Assembly (NCBI RefSeq): GCF_032337115.1
Contig: NZ_JAVXZY010000008.1
Location: 186,001-250,000 of the forward strand
DNA from: Roseateles_C aquae
GTDB lineage: Bacteria > Pseudomonadota > Gammaproteobacteria > Burkholderiales > Burkholderiaceae_C
Length of the DNA: 64,000 nt
Direction of reading: 5' to 3'
Positions 1 to 7,857 of this stretch are shown here, in pieces (position 1 is the stretch's first letter; each line of letters begins with the position of its first letter). The notes below the pieces were generated by a model that searched no databases, was not told the DNA's origin, and saw only the letters and a program-made list of their open reading frames with translations. The translations under genes were made by a program, and so were the position numbers.

Positions 1-131
1 GCCGGCATTGCTGGCACTAATGCCAGCCGGCTTATCGAGGCAGCGGACATGTCAGTTTTATGATGTGCATAAGCTGTGGATAAGTTTCATGTTGGCGAGC
101 CGCAACGGCCGGAGATGCAGTAACGGTGCGG
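1..131. other. Leading non-coding segment with an inverted repeat
   Basis: I see no credible gene here. Bases 1-6 and 26-31 are both GCCGGC and can pair, with 12-15 pairing to 22-25 inside, giving an imperfect hairpin that may be the 3' end signal of a gene before the window. It has no T-run, so calling it an intrinsic terminator would be weak. A single perfect DnaA-box 9-mer (TGTGGATAA) lies at 75-83; one copy alone carries little meaning. Confidence 0.4.
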
Positions 132-159
132 TTTTCAGGCCTGGGCTTTTGGCTACAAT
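132..159 (+). promoter_or_regulatory. Candidate sigma70 promoter before the lepA leader RNA
   Basis: TTTTCA (132-137) is followed after 16 bp by TACAAT (154-159), which matches the -10 consensus at five of six positions. The predicted start near 166 coincides with the first base of the CCAACAA hairpin arm. A 7-bp inverted repeat (GGGCTTT 143-149, AAAGCCC 161-167) straddles the -10 element and could be an operator. Confidence 0.4.
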
Positions 160-165
160 GAAAGC

Positions 166-229
166 CCAACAAGCAGTTGCCATACGTTTTGTTGGAAGGC
201 GCGTCACCGTTTCGACGTGCCTTTTTTTT
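166..229 (+). ncRNA. Candidate 64-nt small RNA or attenuated leader upstream of lepA
   Basis: The segment holds two hairpins and little else. CCAACAA (166-172) pairs perfectly with TTGTTGG (189-195), and GGCGCGTC (198-205) pairs with GACGTGCC (214-221) through eight pairs including one G-U. Eight T residues follow directly (222-229), the classic end of an intrinsic terminator. A -10 like TACAAT sits seven bases before the first arm. The arrangement fits either an independent small RNA or an attenuator ahead of lepA, since lepA starts 107 bases downstream on the same strand. I do not recognise the family. What is seen is the structure; expression and function are inference. Confidence 0.5.
198..229 (+). 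terminator. Intrinsic terminator before lepA
   Basis: An eight-pair stem (198-205 with 214-221) has an 8-nt loop and is followed by eight consecutive T residues at 222-229. It would end the candidate small RNA, or attenuate read-through into lepA. Two further hairpins follow in the lepA leader: GGCCC/GGGCC around 241-253 and TCATCGC/GCGATGA around 257-273. Confidence 0.75.
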
Positions 230-336
230 ATGTTCGGCGCGGCCCTTCGGGCCTTCTCATCGCGCTGCGATGAAGAGCCTTCCACGCAACGGTTTTGCCG
301 TTGAAGCTTCCGGCCGAACAGACCGCGATTGAGTCC

Positions 337-2145
337 ATGAATCACATCCGCAATTTCTCCATCATCGCCCACATCGACCACGGCAAGAGCACGCTGGCGG
401 ATCGCATCATTCAGCGTTGCGGAGGCCTGTCGGATCGCGAGATGGAAGCGCAGGTGCTGGACTCGATGGACATCGAGCGCGAGCGCGGCATCACCATCAA
501 GGCGCAGACGGCGGCGCTGCAATACAAGGCCAGGGACGGTCAGGTCTACAACCTGAACCTGATCGACACGCCGGGCCACGTCGACTTTTCCTACGAGGTC
601 AGCCGTTCGCTGTCGGCCTGTGAGGGTGCGTTGCTGGTGGTGGATGCCAGCCAGGGTGTCGAGGCGCAGACGGTGGCCAACTGCTACACGGCGCTGGAGC
701 TCGGCGTCGAGGTCGTGCCGGTGCTCAACAAGATGGATCTGCCGCAGGCCGACCCTGAGAACGCCAAGGCCGAGATCGAGGACGTGATTGGCATCGATGC
801 CACCGATGCGATCCCTTGCTCGGCGAAGACCGGCATGGGTATTGACGACATCATCGAAGCCGTCATCGCTCGCATGCCGCCGCCGCGGGGCGTCGTTGAA
901 GCGCCGCTGCGCGCCATGATCATCGACTCCTGGTACGACGCCTATGTGGGCGTGGTGATGCTGGTGCGTGTCGTCGACGGCACGCTGAAGAAGGGCGAAC
1001 GGATCCGGATGATGGCCTCTGATGCGGTCTATCCTGCCGAGCATCTGGGCGTTTTCTCGCCCAAGTCCGAGAAGCGCGAGCAGCTCAATGCGGGCGAGGT
1101 CGGGTTCGTCATCGCCGGCATCAAGGAGCTGCAGGCGGCCAAGGTCGGCGACACCATCACGCTGGAAAAAAAGCTGCCCAACAATCTCGGCCCTGCCGAA
1201 GAGGCCTTGCCGGGCTTCAAGGAAATCCAGCCGCAGGTCTTCGCGGGCCTGTATCCGACCGAAGCCAGCGAGTACGACTCACTGCGTGACGCGCTGGAAA
1301 AGCTCAAGCTGAACGACTCCTCGCTGCGCTACGAGCCGGAAGTCTCGCAGGCCTTGGGCTTCGGCTTCCGCTGCGGCTTCCTGGGCCTGCTGCATATGGA
1401 AATCGTGCAGGAGCGGCTGGAGCGCGAGTTCGATCAAGACCTGATCACCACGGCACCCAGTGTTGTCTACGAAGTTGTGCGTGGCGACGGCGAGGTCATC
1501 GAGGTCGAGAATCCGTCCAAGATGCCTGAGGTCGGGCAGATCCAGGAGATCCGCGAACCCATCGTCACCGTGCATCTGTACATGCCGCAGGACTATGTTG
1601 GCCCGGTCATGACCCTGGCCAACCAGAAGCGCGGCCAGCAGATCAATATGGCCTATCACGGTCGGCAGGTCATGCTGACCTATGAAATGCCGTTGGCTGA
1701 AATCGTGCTCGACTTCTTCGACAAGCTCAAGAGCGTGTCGCGCGGCTATGCCTCGATGGACTACGAGTTCAAGGAGTACCGAGCCTCTGACGTTGTCAAG
1801 GTTGACATCCTGATCAACGGAGATCGGGTGGACGCCTTGTCCATCATCGTTCACCGCGCCCAAAGCCAGTTCCGTGGCCGCGGCGTGGCGGCGAAGATGC
1901 GCGAACAGATCCCGCGCCAGATGTATGACGTGGCGATCCAGGCCGCCATCGGTGCCAACATCATCGCGCGGGAGAACATCAAGGCGATGCGCAAGAACGT
2001 GCTGGCAAAATGCTACGGTGGTGACATCACCCGCAAGCGCAAGCTGCTCGAAAAACAAAAGGCCGGCAAGAAGCGGATGAAGCAGATCGGTTCCGTCGAG
2101 GTGCCGCAAGAAGCCTTCCTGGCCATTCTCCAAGTCGATGACTAA
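337..2145 (+). CDS. lepA: Elongation factor 4 (LepA), ribosome back-translocating GTPase
   Basis: LepA/EF4 is a ribosome-binding translational GTPase related to EF-G that acts on stalled or mistranslocated ribosomes. At 602 residues it has the family's usual length (E. coli 599). The G1 motif AHIDHGKST lies at residues 11-19, G3 DTPGH at 77-81 and G4 NKMD at 131-134; the C-terminal domain unique to LepA ends in a Lys-rich segment. I chose ATG at 337 (MNHIRNFSII), which aligns with the family N-terminus; an in-frame TTG at 295 would add 14 unconserved residues. It heads a run with lepB, DUF4845, rnc, era, recO and pdxJ, and overlaps lepB by 8 bases, which suggests translational coupling. Confidence 0.97.
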   Translation: MNHIRNFSIIAHIDHGKSTLADRIIQRCGGLSDREMEAQVLDSMDIERERGITIKAQTAALQYKARDGQVYNLNLIDTPGHVDFSYEVSRSLSACEGALLVVDASQGVEAQTVANCYTALELGVEVVPVLNKMDLPQADPENAKAEIEDVIGIDATDAIPCSAKTGMGIDDIIEAVIARMPPPRGVVEAPLRAMIIDSWYDAYVGVVMLVRVVDGTLKKGERIRMMASDAVYPAEHLGVFSPKSEKREQLNAGEVGFVIAGIKELQAAKVGDTITLEKKLPNNLGPAEEALPGFKEIQPQVFAGLYPTEASEYDSLRDALEKLKLNDSSLRYEPEVSQALGFGFRCGFLGLLHMEIVQERLEREFDQDLITTAPSVVYEVVRGDGEVIEVENPSKMPEVGQIQEIREPIVTVHLYMPQDYVGPVMTLANQKRGQQINMAYHGRQVMLTYEMPLAEIVLDFFDKLKSVSRGYASMDYEFKEYRASDVVKVDILINGDRVDALSIIVHRAQSQFRGRGVAAKMREQIPRQMYDVAIQAAIGANIIARENIKAMRKNVLAKCYGGDITRKRKLLEKQKAGKKRMKQIGSVEVPQEAFLAILQVDD

Positions 2146-3124
2146 ATCAATGAGTGCACTGACCGGAATTCTTTACGCCGTCCTGATTGCCTATCTGGGT
2201 GGCTGGTACACCGGCCAATGGAGTGGCAATTTCGCGCTGCTGCTGTTCATCCTGACCACGGTCACGATGCTGTACTGGCTGGCCGAGCGTTTCCACTTCC
2301 AGCCGGCGCGCGAACGTGCGGCCGCCGAGCTGCTGGCCAACGATGCGAAGCGCCGCGAGGCGCTGGCTGCGCAGGGCATCGCCCGTGTCGACAGTGATGT
2401 TGAGGGCGCACGCCAGGAAATCCTGCGCCAGCCCTGGTGGCTGGACTGGACCGCCGGGCTGTTCCCGGTGATCCTGATCGTCTTCCTGCTGCGCTCCTTC
2501 CTGTTTGAGCCGTTCAAGATTCCCTCGGGCTCGATGGTGCCGACGCTGCTGGTCGGTGATCTGATCCTGGTGAACAAGTTTCACTATGGCATCCGCCTGC
2601 CGGTGATCAACAAGAAGATCATCGCCAACCATGATGTCCAGCGTGGCGATGTGATGGTGTTCCGCTTTCCGGAAGACACCAGCGTCGACTTCATCAAGCG
2701 TGTGGCGGCCATCCCCGGCGACGAGGTCGCTTATCTGAACCAGCGGCTCTACATCAATGGCCAGCCGGTGACGGTCAAGTCGGAAGGCGACTATTACGAC
2801 GAAGACAGCATGCGCATGCGCAATCGCTTCTCGGAAAGCCTGGGTGCCCTGCCGCACCAGTTGCTGGTCGACCCGAACCGCCAGCCCTATTTCCAGCCTG
2901 ATCGCAAGGACGGCCCGTTCCCCTTCCAGGATCAATGCAAGTACAGCCCAGAGGGCGTGACCTGCAAGGTGCCGGCCGGCCACTACTACATGCTGGGCGA
3001 CAACCGTGACAATTCGCGTGATTCGCGCTTCTGGGGCTTTGTTCCGGATGAGAATATTGTCGGTAAGGCCTTTTTCGTCTGGATGAACTTCGGCAACTTC
3101 AAGCGCATCGGCGCCTTCAACTGA
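2138..3124 (+). CDS. lepB: Signal peptidase I
   Basis: Cleaves signal peptides from exported proteins at the outer face of the inner membrane. Two N-terminal hydrophobic stretches (about residues 9-49) precede a cytoplasmic loop and a third membrane segment near 105-121. Box B (IPSGSM) places the nucleophile Ser at residue 132, and box D (FIKRVAAIPGDE) gives the general base Lys187. Box E GDNRDNSRDSR lies near the C-terminus. At 328 residues it is typical of betaproteobacterial LepB. The ATG at 2138 lies inside the last codons of lepA; a second ATG at 2150 is a possible alternative, and neither has a clear ribosome-binding site. The lepA-lepB pairing is widespread in proteobacteria. Confidence 0.95.
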   Translation: MTKSMSALTGILYAVLIAYLGGWYTGQWSGNFALLLFILTTVTMLYWLAERFHFQPARERAAAELLANDAKRREALAAQGIARVDSDVEGARQEILRQPWWLDWTAGLFPVILIVFLLRSFLFEPFKIPSGSMVPTLLVGDLILVNKFHYGIRLPVINKKIIANHDVQRGDVMVFRFPEDTSVDFIKRVAAIPGDEVAYLNQRLYINGQPVTVKSEGDYYDEDSMRMRNRFSESLGALPHQLLVDPNRQPYFQPDRKDGPFPFQDQCKYSPEGVTCKVPAGHYYMLGDNRDNSRDSRFWGFVPDENIVGKAFFVWMNFGNFKRIGAFN

Positions 3125-3180
3125 GTGCCGTGCTCGCCGGTGTGCAGCCTGCAGTTTCGAGTCAACAAGGAATGAACTCC

Positions 3181-3540
3181 ATGGTGAACGCGCGTCGTCA
3201 GCAGTCCGGCATCAGCCTGCTGGGCCTGTTGTTCTGGGCCGTTGTGTTGTCGTTTCTCGGTGTCGTGGCGGCACGCACCATCCCGACGGTGATGGAGTTC
3301 TATACGATACAGAGCGCCGTCGATCGCATCGCCAAGGGCAATCCGCAGACGGTGCCCTTGGCCCGCGCCGAGTTCGAGCGCATCAAGCAGGTCGAATACT
3401 CGATCCAGAGTATTGCGTCCCAGGATCTCACCATCACCAAGGACAACGACAAGGTGTTGATCAGCTTCGCTTACGAAAAGCAGGTCGCGCTGGCCGGTCC
3501 GGTCTTTCTGCTGATCAAGTACGAAGGGCATTCGCGCTGA
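3181..3540 (+). CDS. DUF4845 membrane-anchored small protein
   Basis: A 119-residue protein with a short basic N-terminus, one hydrophobic segment (about residues 11-28, rich in Leu, Trp and Val) and a soluble remainder, so it is probably anchored in the inner membrane with its bulk in the periplasm. Position between lepB and rnc is the standard betaproteobacterial place for the DUF4845 family, whose function is not established. I place the start at ATG 3181, which has AAGGA nine bases upstream; ATG 3172 and GTG 3130 are in frame but poorer. Its N-terminus resembles that of pseudopilin-like proteins (GISLLGLLFW), but the prepilin cleavage motif is not convincing. Confidence 0.85.
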   Translation: MVNARRQQSGISLLGLLFWAVVLSFLGVVAARTIPTVMEFYTIQSAVDRIAKGNPQTVPLARAEFERIKQVEYSIQSIASQDLTITKDNDKVLISFAYEKQVALAGPVFLLIKYEGHSR

Positions 3541-3548
3541 ACGCTGCC

Positions 3549-4253
3549 ATGATGACGCCGCTGGATCGTCTGCAAAAGAGGCTCGGCCATCGCTTTGGCG
3601 ATGCCGCGCTTTTGCAGCGTGCGCTGACCCACCGCAGCTTTGGTGCTGACCACAACGAGCGTCTGGAGTTTCTCGGCGATGCAGTGCTGAGTCTGGCGGT
3701 TTCCAGCCTGCTGTACGAGCGCTTCGCCGGCTCTGACGAAGGCGACCTGACTCGCATCCGCGCCCACCTCGTTCGCGAAGACAGCCTGCACAAGCTGGCC
3801 TTGGGCATCGGCCTGCCTGAGTTCCTGCGTATGAGCGAGGGCGAGGCCAAGGGCGGCGGCGCGCAGCGCCCCTCCATCCTGGCCGACGCGGTTGAGGCCT
3901 TGATCGGCGCTGCCTTTGTTGACGGCGGCTATGAGGCCGCGCGCGAACTGGTGCGCCGTCTGATGGGTGAGCAGATCGCCACGCCGCCCAGCGACAACTG
4001 GGGCAAGGATGCCAAGACGGCGCTGCAGGAATGGCTGCAGGCACGCAAGCTGGCCGTGCCCAGCTATCGCATCACCGAGACCCGCGGCCAGGCCCATGCG
4101 CAGACCTTCGAGGTCGAGTGTGCTGTGCCGGCCTTGAGCCTCAGCAAGAAGGGCGAGGGCCGCTCGCGCCGTGCCGCCGAGCAGGACGCTGCCAAGCGTA
4201 TGCTTGAGGAACTGCTGGCGCGGGATAAACCCGGCGCCGGCCTGCGGGACTGA
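3549..4253 (+). CDS. rnc: Ribonuclease III
   Basis: Double-strand-specific endoribonuclease that processes rRNA precursors and structured mRNAs. The signature NERLEFLGDAVLSL occupies residues 36-49 and includes catalytic Glu40 and Asp44; the second acidic pair Asp113 and Glu116 lies in ADAVEALIG. A double-stranded RNA-binding domain fills roughly residues 158-228, with the basic KKGEGRSRRAAEQDAA helix. Length 234 is normal. The start ATG lies 8 bases after the DUF4845 stop, and ATG 3552 is an equally possible start. It sits next to era, as in most proteobacteria. Confidence 0.97.
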   Translation: MMTPLDRLQKRLGHRFGDAALLQRALTHRSFGADHNERLEFLGDAVLSLAVSSLLYERFAGSDEGDLTRIRAHLVREDSLHKLALGIGLPEFLRMSEGEAKGGGAQRPSILADAVEALIGAAFVDGGYEAARELVRRLMGEQIATPPSDNWGKDAKTALQEWLQARKLAVPSYRITETRGQAHAQTFEVECAVPALSLSKKGEGRSRRAAEQDAAKRMLEELLARDKPGAGLRD

Positions 4254-4373
4254 ATTCGACTGCGCCGCGCCCAGTGCTGTGACATGCAGCGTGGGGCTTG
4301 CGACACGCATTGACGGAACTGGAGATTCGCTCCGGCTCTGGCTTGAACAAGGATTTGTGGCCTGGAGCCCAGA

Positions 4374-5294
4374 ATGACGAACACCATGACAGACACCACC
4401 GCTGAGTCCGCCGCTGCACAACGTTGCGGCCTGATCGCCATTGTCGGCCGCCCGAACGTCGGCAAGTCAACGCTGCTCAATGCGCTGGTCGGGCAGAAGG
4501 TCAGCATCACCTCGGACAAGGCGCAGACCACCCGCCATCGCATTACCGGCGTGCGCACCGTTGACGAGGCGCAGTTCGTGTTTGTCGACACCCCCGGCTT
4601 CCAGACCAAGCACAACGCCGCGCTGAACCGCAATCTGAATCGCACCGTTCATGGCGTGCTGGGTGATGTGGATCTGGTGCTCTTCGTCGTCGAGGCCGGC
4701 CGCTTTGGCCTGGACGACGCCAAGGTGCTGGCCCTGCTGCCCGAGGACAAGCCGGTCGTGCTGATCGCCAACAAGCTGGATGCCGTGCAGCGCCGCGCCG
4801 AGCTGGCGCCCTGGCTGAAGAGCATGCAGGAGCGGCGCAACTTCAGCGAGTTCGTGCCCTTGTCGGCCAAGAAGGAAGCCGATGTGCAGCGCCTCTTCAA
4901 GATCCTCAAGCCCTATCTGCCTGAGCAGGGCTGGTTCTATGAGGAAGACGCGCTGACCGATCGCAGCGAGAAGTTCCTCGCCAGCGAAATCATCCGCGAG
5001 AAGCTGTTCCGACTGACTGGCGACGAACTGCCCTACACCTCGACGGTGATTATCGACAAATGGGAAGACGAGGGCGAGCTGCGCCGCATCTCGGCCTCCA
5101 TCGTGGTCGAACGCGACGCGCACAAGGGCATGATCATCGGCCAGGGCGGCGAGCGCCTGAAGCGCATCGGCTCCGAGGCCCGCCAGGAGCTCGAGCATCT
5201 GATGGATGGCCGAGTCTTCCTGGAACTCTGGGTCAAGGTTCGTTCCGGTTGGGCCGATTCCGAGGAGCATCTGCGCACCTACGGCTACGAATGA
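4374..5294 (+). CDS. era: GTPase Era, 30S ribosome assembly factor
   Basis: Era binds 16S rRNA precursor and GTP during small-subunit maturation. G1 GRPNVGKST is at residues 25-33, G3 DTPG at 72-75 and G4 NKLD at 133-136. The C-terminal KH domain contains the GXXG-type loop in MIIGQGGERLKRIG. The protein is 306 residues. The ATG at 4374 is used; ATG 4386 would shorten a non-conserved N-terminus by four residues. A 120-base gap separates it from rnc. Its stop overlaps the recO start (ATGA at 5291-5294). Confidence 0.96.
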   Translation: MTNTMTDTTAESAAAQRCGLIAIVGRPNVGKSTLLNALVGQKVSITSDKAQTTRHRITGVRTVDEAQFVFVDTPGFQTKHNAALNRNLNRTVHGVLGDVDLVLFVVEAGRFGLDDAKVLALLPEDKPVVLIANKLDAVQRRAELAPWLKSMQERRNFSEFVPLSAKKEADVQRLFKILKPYLPEQGWFYEEDALTDRSEKFLASEIIREKLFRLTGDELPYTSTVIIDKWEDEGELRRISASIVVERDAHKGMIIGQGGERLKRIGSEARQELEHLMDGRVFLELWVKVRSGWADSEEHLRTYGYE

Positions 5295-6109
5295 AGCCGC
5301 AAGGCCCCGTGGTGACACGCGCGACACGCACCCCTCGCGCGCCCCGCATCCCGACCACGCAGCCCGCCTATGTGCTGCATCACTACGACTGGAGTGAATC
5401 CAGCCTGATCCTGGACCTGTTCACCCGAGAACAGGGTCGCTTGGCCGTGGTCGCCAAGGGTGCCAAGCGGCCGTACTCACAGCTGCGTTCGGTGCTGCTG
5501 CCGTTTCAACGCCTGCAGGTCAGCCTGAGCAAACCGGCGCGCGGCGAGGAGGGCGCCCCCGAGGTGCAGACGCTGCGCGGCGCCGAGTGGGCCGGTGGCC
5601 ACACCCTGCCAGCCGGCGCGGCGTTATTCACCGGCTACTACCTCAACGAGCTGCTGCTCAAGCTGCTGGCCCGTCAAGACCCGCATCCGGCGCTCTTCGA
5701 TGCCTATGCGCGCACCCTGCCGCTGCTTCAGGCCGGCGAGGACGCCCTGGCCCAGGCGGCGCTGCGTGCCTTCGAGCTGCGCCTGCTCAGCGAGACCGGC
5801 CTGTTGCCTGACCTCAGCCTGGCCACGCTGACCCAAGCGCCGCTGCAGCCAGGTGGGCGTTATTGGCTCAGCGCAGAAGCCGGCGTGGAAGCAGTGGAGA
5901 TGGCGCAGAGCCAAGCCTTCGCGGCGGAACAGCTGGTACAGCTGGAAGCCGCCTTGCTACATGGCAGCGTCGAGGCCTTGCAGCAGGCCTGTCTGGGCGC
6001 CTTGCCGGCGCTGAAGGCCTCGCTGCGCGGCCTGCTTCACTATCATCTGGGCCACAAGCCCCTGCGCACCCGCAGCGTCATGCTCGATGTGCAGAAACTG
6101 CTCGACTGA
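5291..6109 (+). CDS. recO: DNA repair protein RecO
   Basis: Recombination mediator that helps load RecA onto SSB-coated single strands in the RecFOR pathway. An N-terminal OB-fold begins around residue 20 with the family signature HHYDWSESSLILDLFTREQGR and VVAKGAKRP shortly after; the rest is the helical C-terminal domain, ending in RSVMLDVQKLLD. The zinc Cys cluster of some RecO proteins is absent, as is common in betaproteobacteria. Start ATG 5291 overlaps the era stop by four bases, so this start is well supported. Length 272. Confidence 0.93.
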   Translation: MKPQGPVVTRATRTPRAPRIPTTQPAYVLHHYDWSESSLILDLFTREQGRLAVVAKGAKRPYSQLRSVLLPFQRLQVSLSKPARGEEGAPEVQTLRGAEWAGGHTLPAGAALFTGYYLNELLLKLLARQDPHPALFDAYARTLPLLQAGEDALAQAALRAFELRLLSETGLLPDLSLATLTQAPLQPGGRYWLSAEAGVEAVEMAQSQAFAAEQLVQLEAALLHGSVEALQQACLGALPALKASLRGLLHYHLGHKPLRTRSVMLDVQKLLD

Positions 6110-6132
6110 ATAACACTGAGAAGGCCTGCGCC

Positions 6133-6912
6133 ATGAATCCTTTGATCGGCGCCGACTCGCAACAGGGACGCTGCGCGCTGTCGGTCAATGTCAACAAGGT
6201 TGCGCTCTTGCGCAATACCCGCCACCTCGGCATTCCCAGCGTGCTGCGCGCCGCCGAGATTTGCCTGCAGGCCGGCGCGCAGGGCATCACCGTTCACCCC
6301 CGTCCCGACGCGCGCCACATCCGCCGCGACGATGTGCTCGAGCTCGCCGCACTGATGAAGCAGTGGCCGCAGGCCGAGTACAACATCGAGGGCAATCCAA
6401 CACAGAACCTGATGGACTATGTGCGCGAGCTGCGCCCCCATCAGGTCACTTTCGTGCCGGACAGCGAAGACCAGTTCACCTCCGACCATGGCTGGAACCT
6501 GCCTGCCGATACGGATCGATTGCGGCCGCTGATTGCCGAATGCCAGCAGCTTGGCGTGCGTGTCAGCCTGTTCATGGACCCGCTGCCCGAGGCCATGGTG
6601 CATGTGGCCGCACTCGGCGCCGAGCGCATCGAGCTCTATACCGAAACCTATGCCAGCGCCTTCGGCACCGACCAGGAAGACGCGGTGCTGGCCGGCTTTG
6701 CCGCGACGGCTCGGGCGGCGCTGGCGCAAGGCCTGGGCATCAATGCCGGCCACGATCTGAACCGCGCCAATCTGAGCCGCTTCCTGCGTGGAGTACCTGG
6801 TGTTCAGGAGGTGTCGATCGGCCATGCCTTGATCGCTGACGCGCTGGAGCTGGGCTATGCCGAGACGGTACGGGCCTATCAGCGCAGCATCCAGCAGGCC
6901 TATGCGGGCTGA
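6133..6912 (+). CDS. pdxJ: Pyridoxine 5'-phosphate synthase
   Basis: Condenses 1-deoxyxylulose 5-phosphate with 3-amino-2-oxopropyl phosphate in the DXP-dependent vitamin B6 route. The beginning LSVNVNKVALLRNTR, the motif GITVHPRPDARHIRRDD (about residues 52-68), the block EYNIEGNP and the end VSIGHALIADALELGY mark the family. These motifs follow the subtype I know from Bacteroidetes PdxJ (VNKIATLRNAR, HPRPDERHI) rather than the E. coli style (VNIDHVATLRQAR, HLREDRRHI). Start ATG 6133 has GAGAAGG upstream. Length 259. The 3' end overlaps the next gene by 11 bases. Placement between recO and acpS is the usual proteobacterial neighbourhood. Confidence 0.94.
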   Translation: MNPLIGADSQQGRCALSVNVNKVALLRNTRHLGIPSVLRAAEICLQAGAQGITVHPRPDARHIRRDDVLELAALMKQWPQAEYNIEGNPTQNLMDYVRELRPHQVTFVPDSEDQFTSDHGWNLPADTDRLRPLIAECQQLGVRVSLFMDPLPEAMVHVAALGAERIELYTETYASAFGTDQEDAVLAGFAATARAALAQGLGINAGHDLNRANLSRFLRGVPGVQEVSIGHALIADALELGYAETVRAYQRSIQQAYAG

Positions 6913-7444
6913 AGCCGCTTGGAAGATCCGCCGTGCTGTGCGGAGCGATGCGCCGGCATTGTCGGCCTTGGCGCGCTGGGTCTGGCTGCAGACCTATGCG
7001 CTGGACGGCCTGCGCGACAGCTTCATTCGCTACCTGGACGACAGTTTTTCTGAGGCTCGCCTGCACGCCTTGATTGCCGATCCGGCTCAGCCGATGTGGC
7101 TGCTGCACGAGGGCAATCATCTGCTGGCCTGGGCCCATGTCGAACTTGGCGCGGCCTGGGCGGGGTCAGGTCTTGCTGTCGGCGGCGCGCAGGCGGAGCT
7201 GCAGCGGCTCTATGTGGCGCCGACGCGCTCCGGCGAGGGCTTTGGCGCGCGCCTTTTGCAGCATGTGCGCGAGGCCCTGCCCGCCCACGCTGTGTGGCTG
7301 CGCGCCTGGGCTGGCAACGAAGGGGCGCTGCGCTTCTACCGCCGCGAGGGTGCCCAGCAACTGGGCGAGACCTGGTTCGAGCTGGAGCAAGAGCGCCATC
7401 GCAATGAAGTACTGGGCTGGCCGGCTTGGGAGGGCGCGCAATGA
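6902..7444 (+). CDS. GNAT family N-acetyltransferase
   Basis: A 180-residue acetyl-CoA-dependent transferase of unknown substrate. The GNAT core is visible as LQRLYVAPTRSGEGFGARLLQ (strand beta4 and the acetyl-CoA loop, about residues 101-121) followed by WLRAWAGNEGALRFYRREGA, the typical motif B. The start ATG 6902 overlaps the pdxJ stop; the stop overlaps acpS by four bases, so it is part of the same transcript. A copy of the dispersed 15-mer lies at 7162-7176 inside it. The role in this operon is unknown; related genes often sit between pdxJ and acpS in Burkholderiales. Confidence 0.82.
   Translation: MRAEAAWKIRRAVRSDAPALSALARWVWLQTYALDGLRDSFIRYLDDSFSEARLHALIADPAQPMWLLHEGNHLLAWAHVELGAAWAGSGLAVGGAQAELQRLYVAPTRSGEGFGARLLQHVREALPAHAVWLRAWAGNEGALRFYRREGAQQLGETWFELEQERHRNEVLGWPAWEGAQ
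7162..7176 (-). repeat. Dispersed 15-mer copy 1 (GCAAGACCTGACCCC on minus)
   Basis: One of four copies of GCAARACCTGACCCC in the window. Here the complement GGGGTCAGGTCTTGC reads through the GNAT gene as codons for G-S-G-L-A. Confidence 0.6.
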
Positions 7445-7857
7445 TTTACGGCATTGGCAACGATATCTGCGATCTGCGCCGCATTGGCGAGACGCTGGCG
7501 CGGCGTGGTGATCGATTTGCCGAGAAGGTGCTGGGGCCGCAGGAGATAAAAGTCTTCCAAGCGCGTCGGGCACGGGTCGAATCGCGCGGCATTGCTTATC
7601 TGGCGACACGTTTTTCGGCCAAGGAATCCTTCTCCAAGGCCATCGGCATGGGCATGCGCATGCCCATGACCTGGCGCGACTGCGAAATCCTCAACGAGGC
7701 CAGCGGCAAGCCCTTCATCCGCTTGCACGGCGAGCTGGCCGAGTGGTTCGCGTCACGCGGGCTGCAGGCCCATGTCAGCGTCAGCGACGAGACCGACTAT
7801 GTGGCGACCTTTGTCGTCGTTGAACAGCCGCGCCTGGCGGCGAAAGAGAACCCCTGA
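7441..7857 (+). CDS. acpS: Holo-[acyl-carrier-protein] synthase
   Basis: Transfers the 4'-phosphopantetheine arm of CoA to ACP Ser, activating fatty-acid synthesis. The opening MIYGIGNDICDLRRI carries the metal-binding Asp of the IGxDI motif, and RFSAKESFSKAIG carries the second acidic metal ligand in the F[ST]xKE[AS] signature. Length 138 is a little longer than E. coli AcpS (126). Start ATG 7441 overlaps the preceding stop (ATGA), and its own TGA overlaps the nagZ start. Confidence 0.95.
   Translation: MIYGIGNDICDLRRIGETLARRGDRFAEKVLGPQEIKVFQARRARVESRGIAYLATRFSAKESFSKAIGMGMRMPMTWRDCEILNEASGKPFIRLHGELAEWFASRGLQAHVSVSDETDYVATFVVVEQPRLAAKENP

Noticed and set aside
75..83. Perfect DnaA box (TGTGGATAA)
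   Set aside because: A single 9-mer, without clustering, an AT-rich unwinding region or dnaA/dnaN nearby, is not evidence of an origin.
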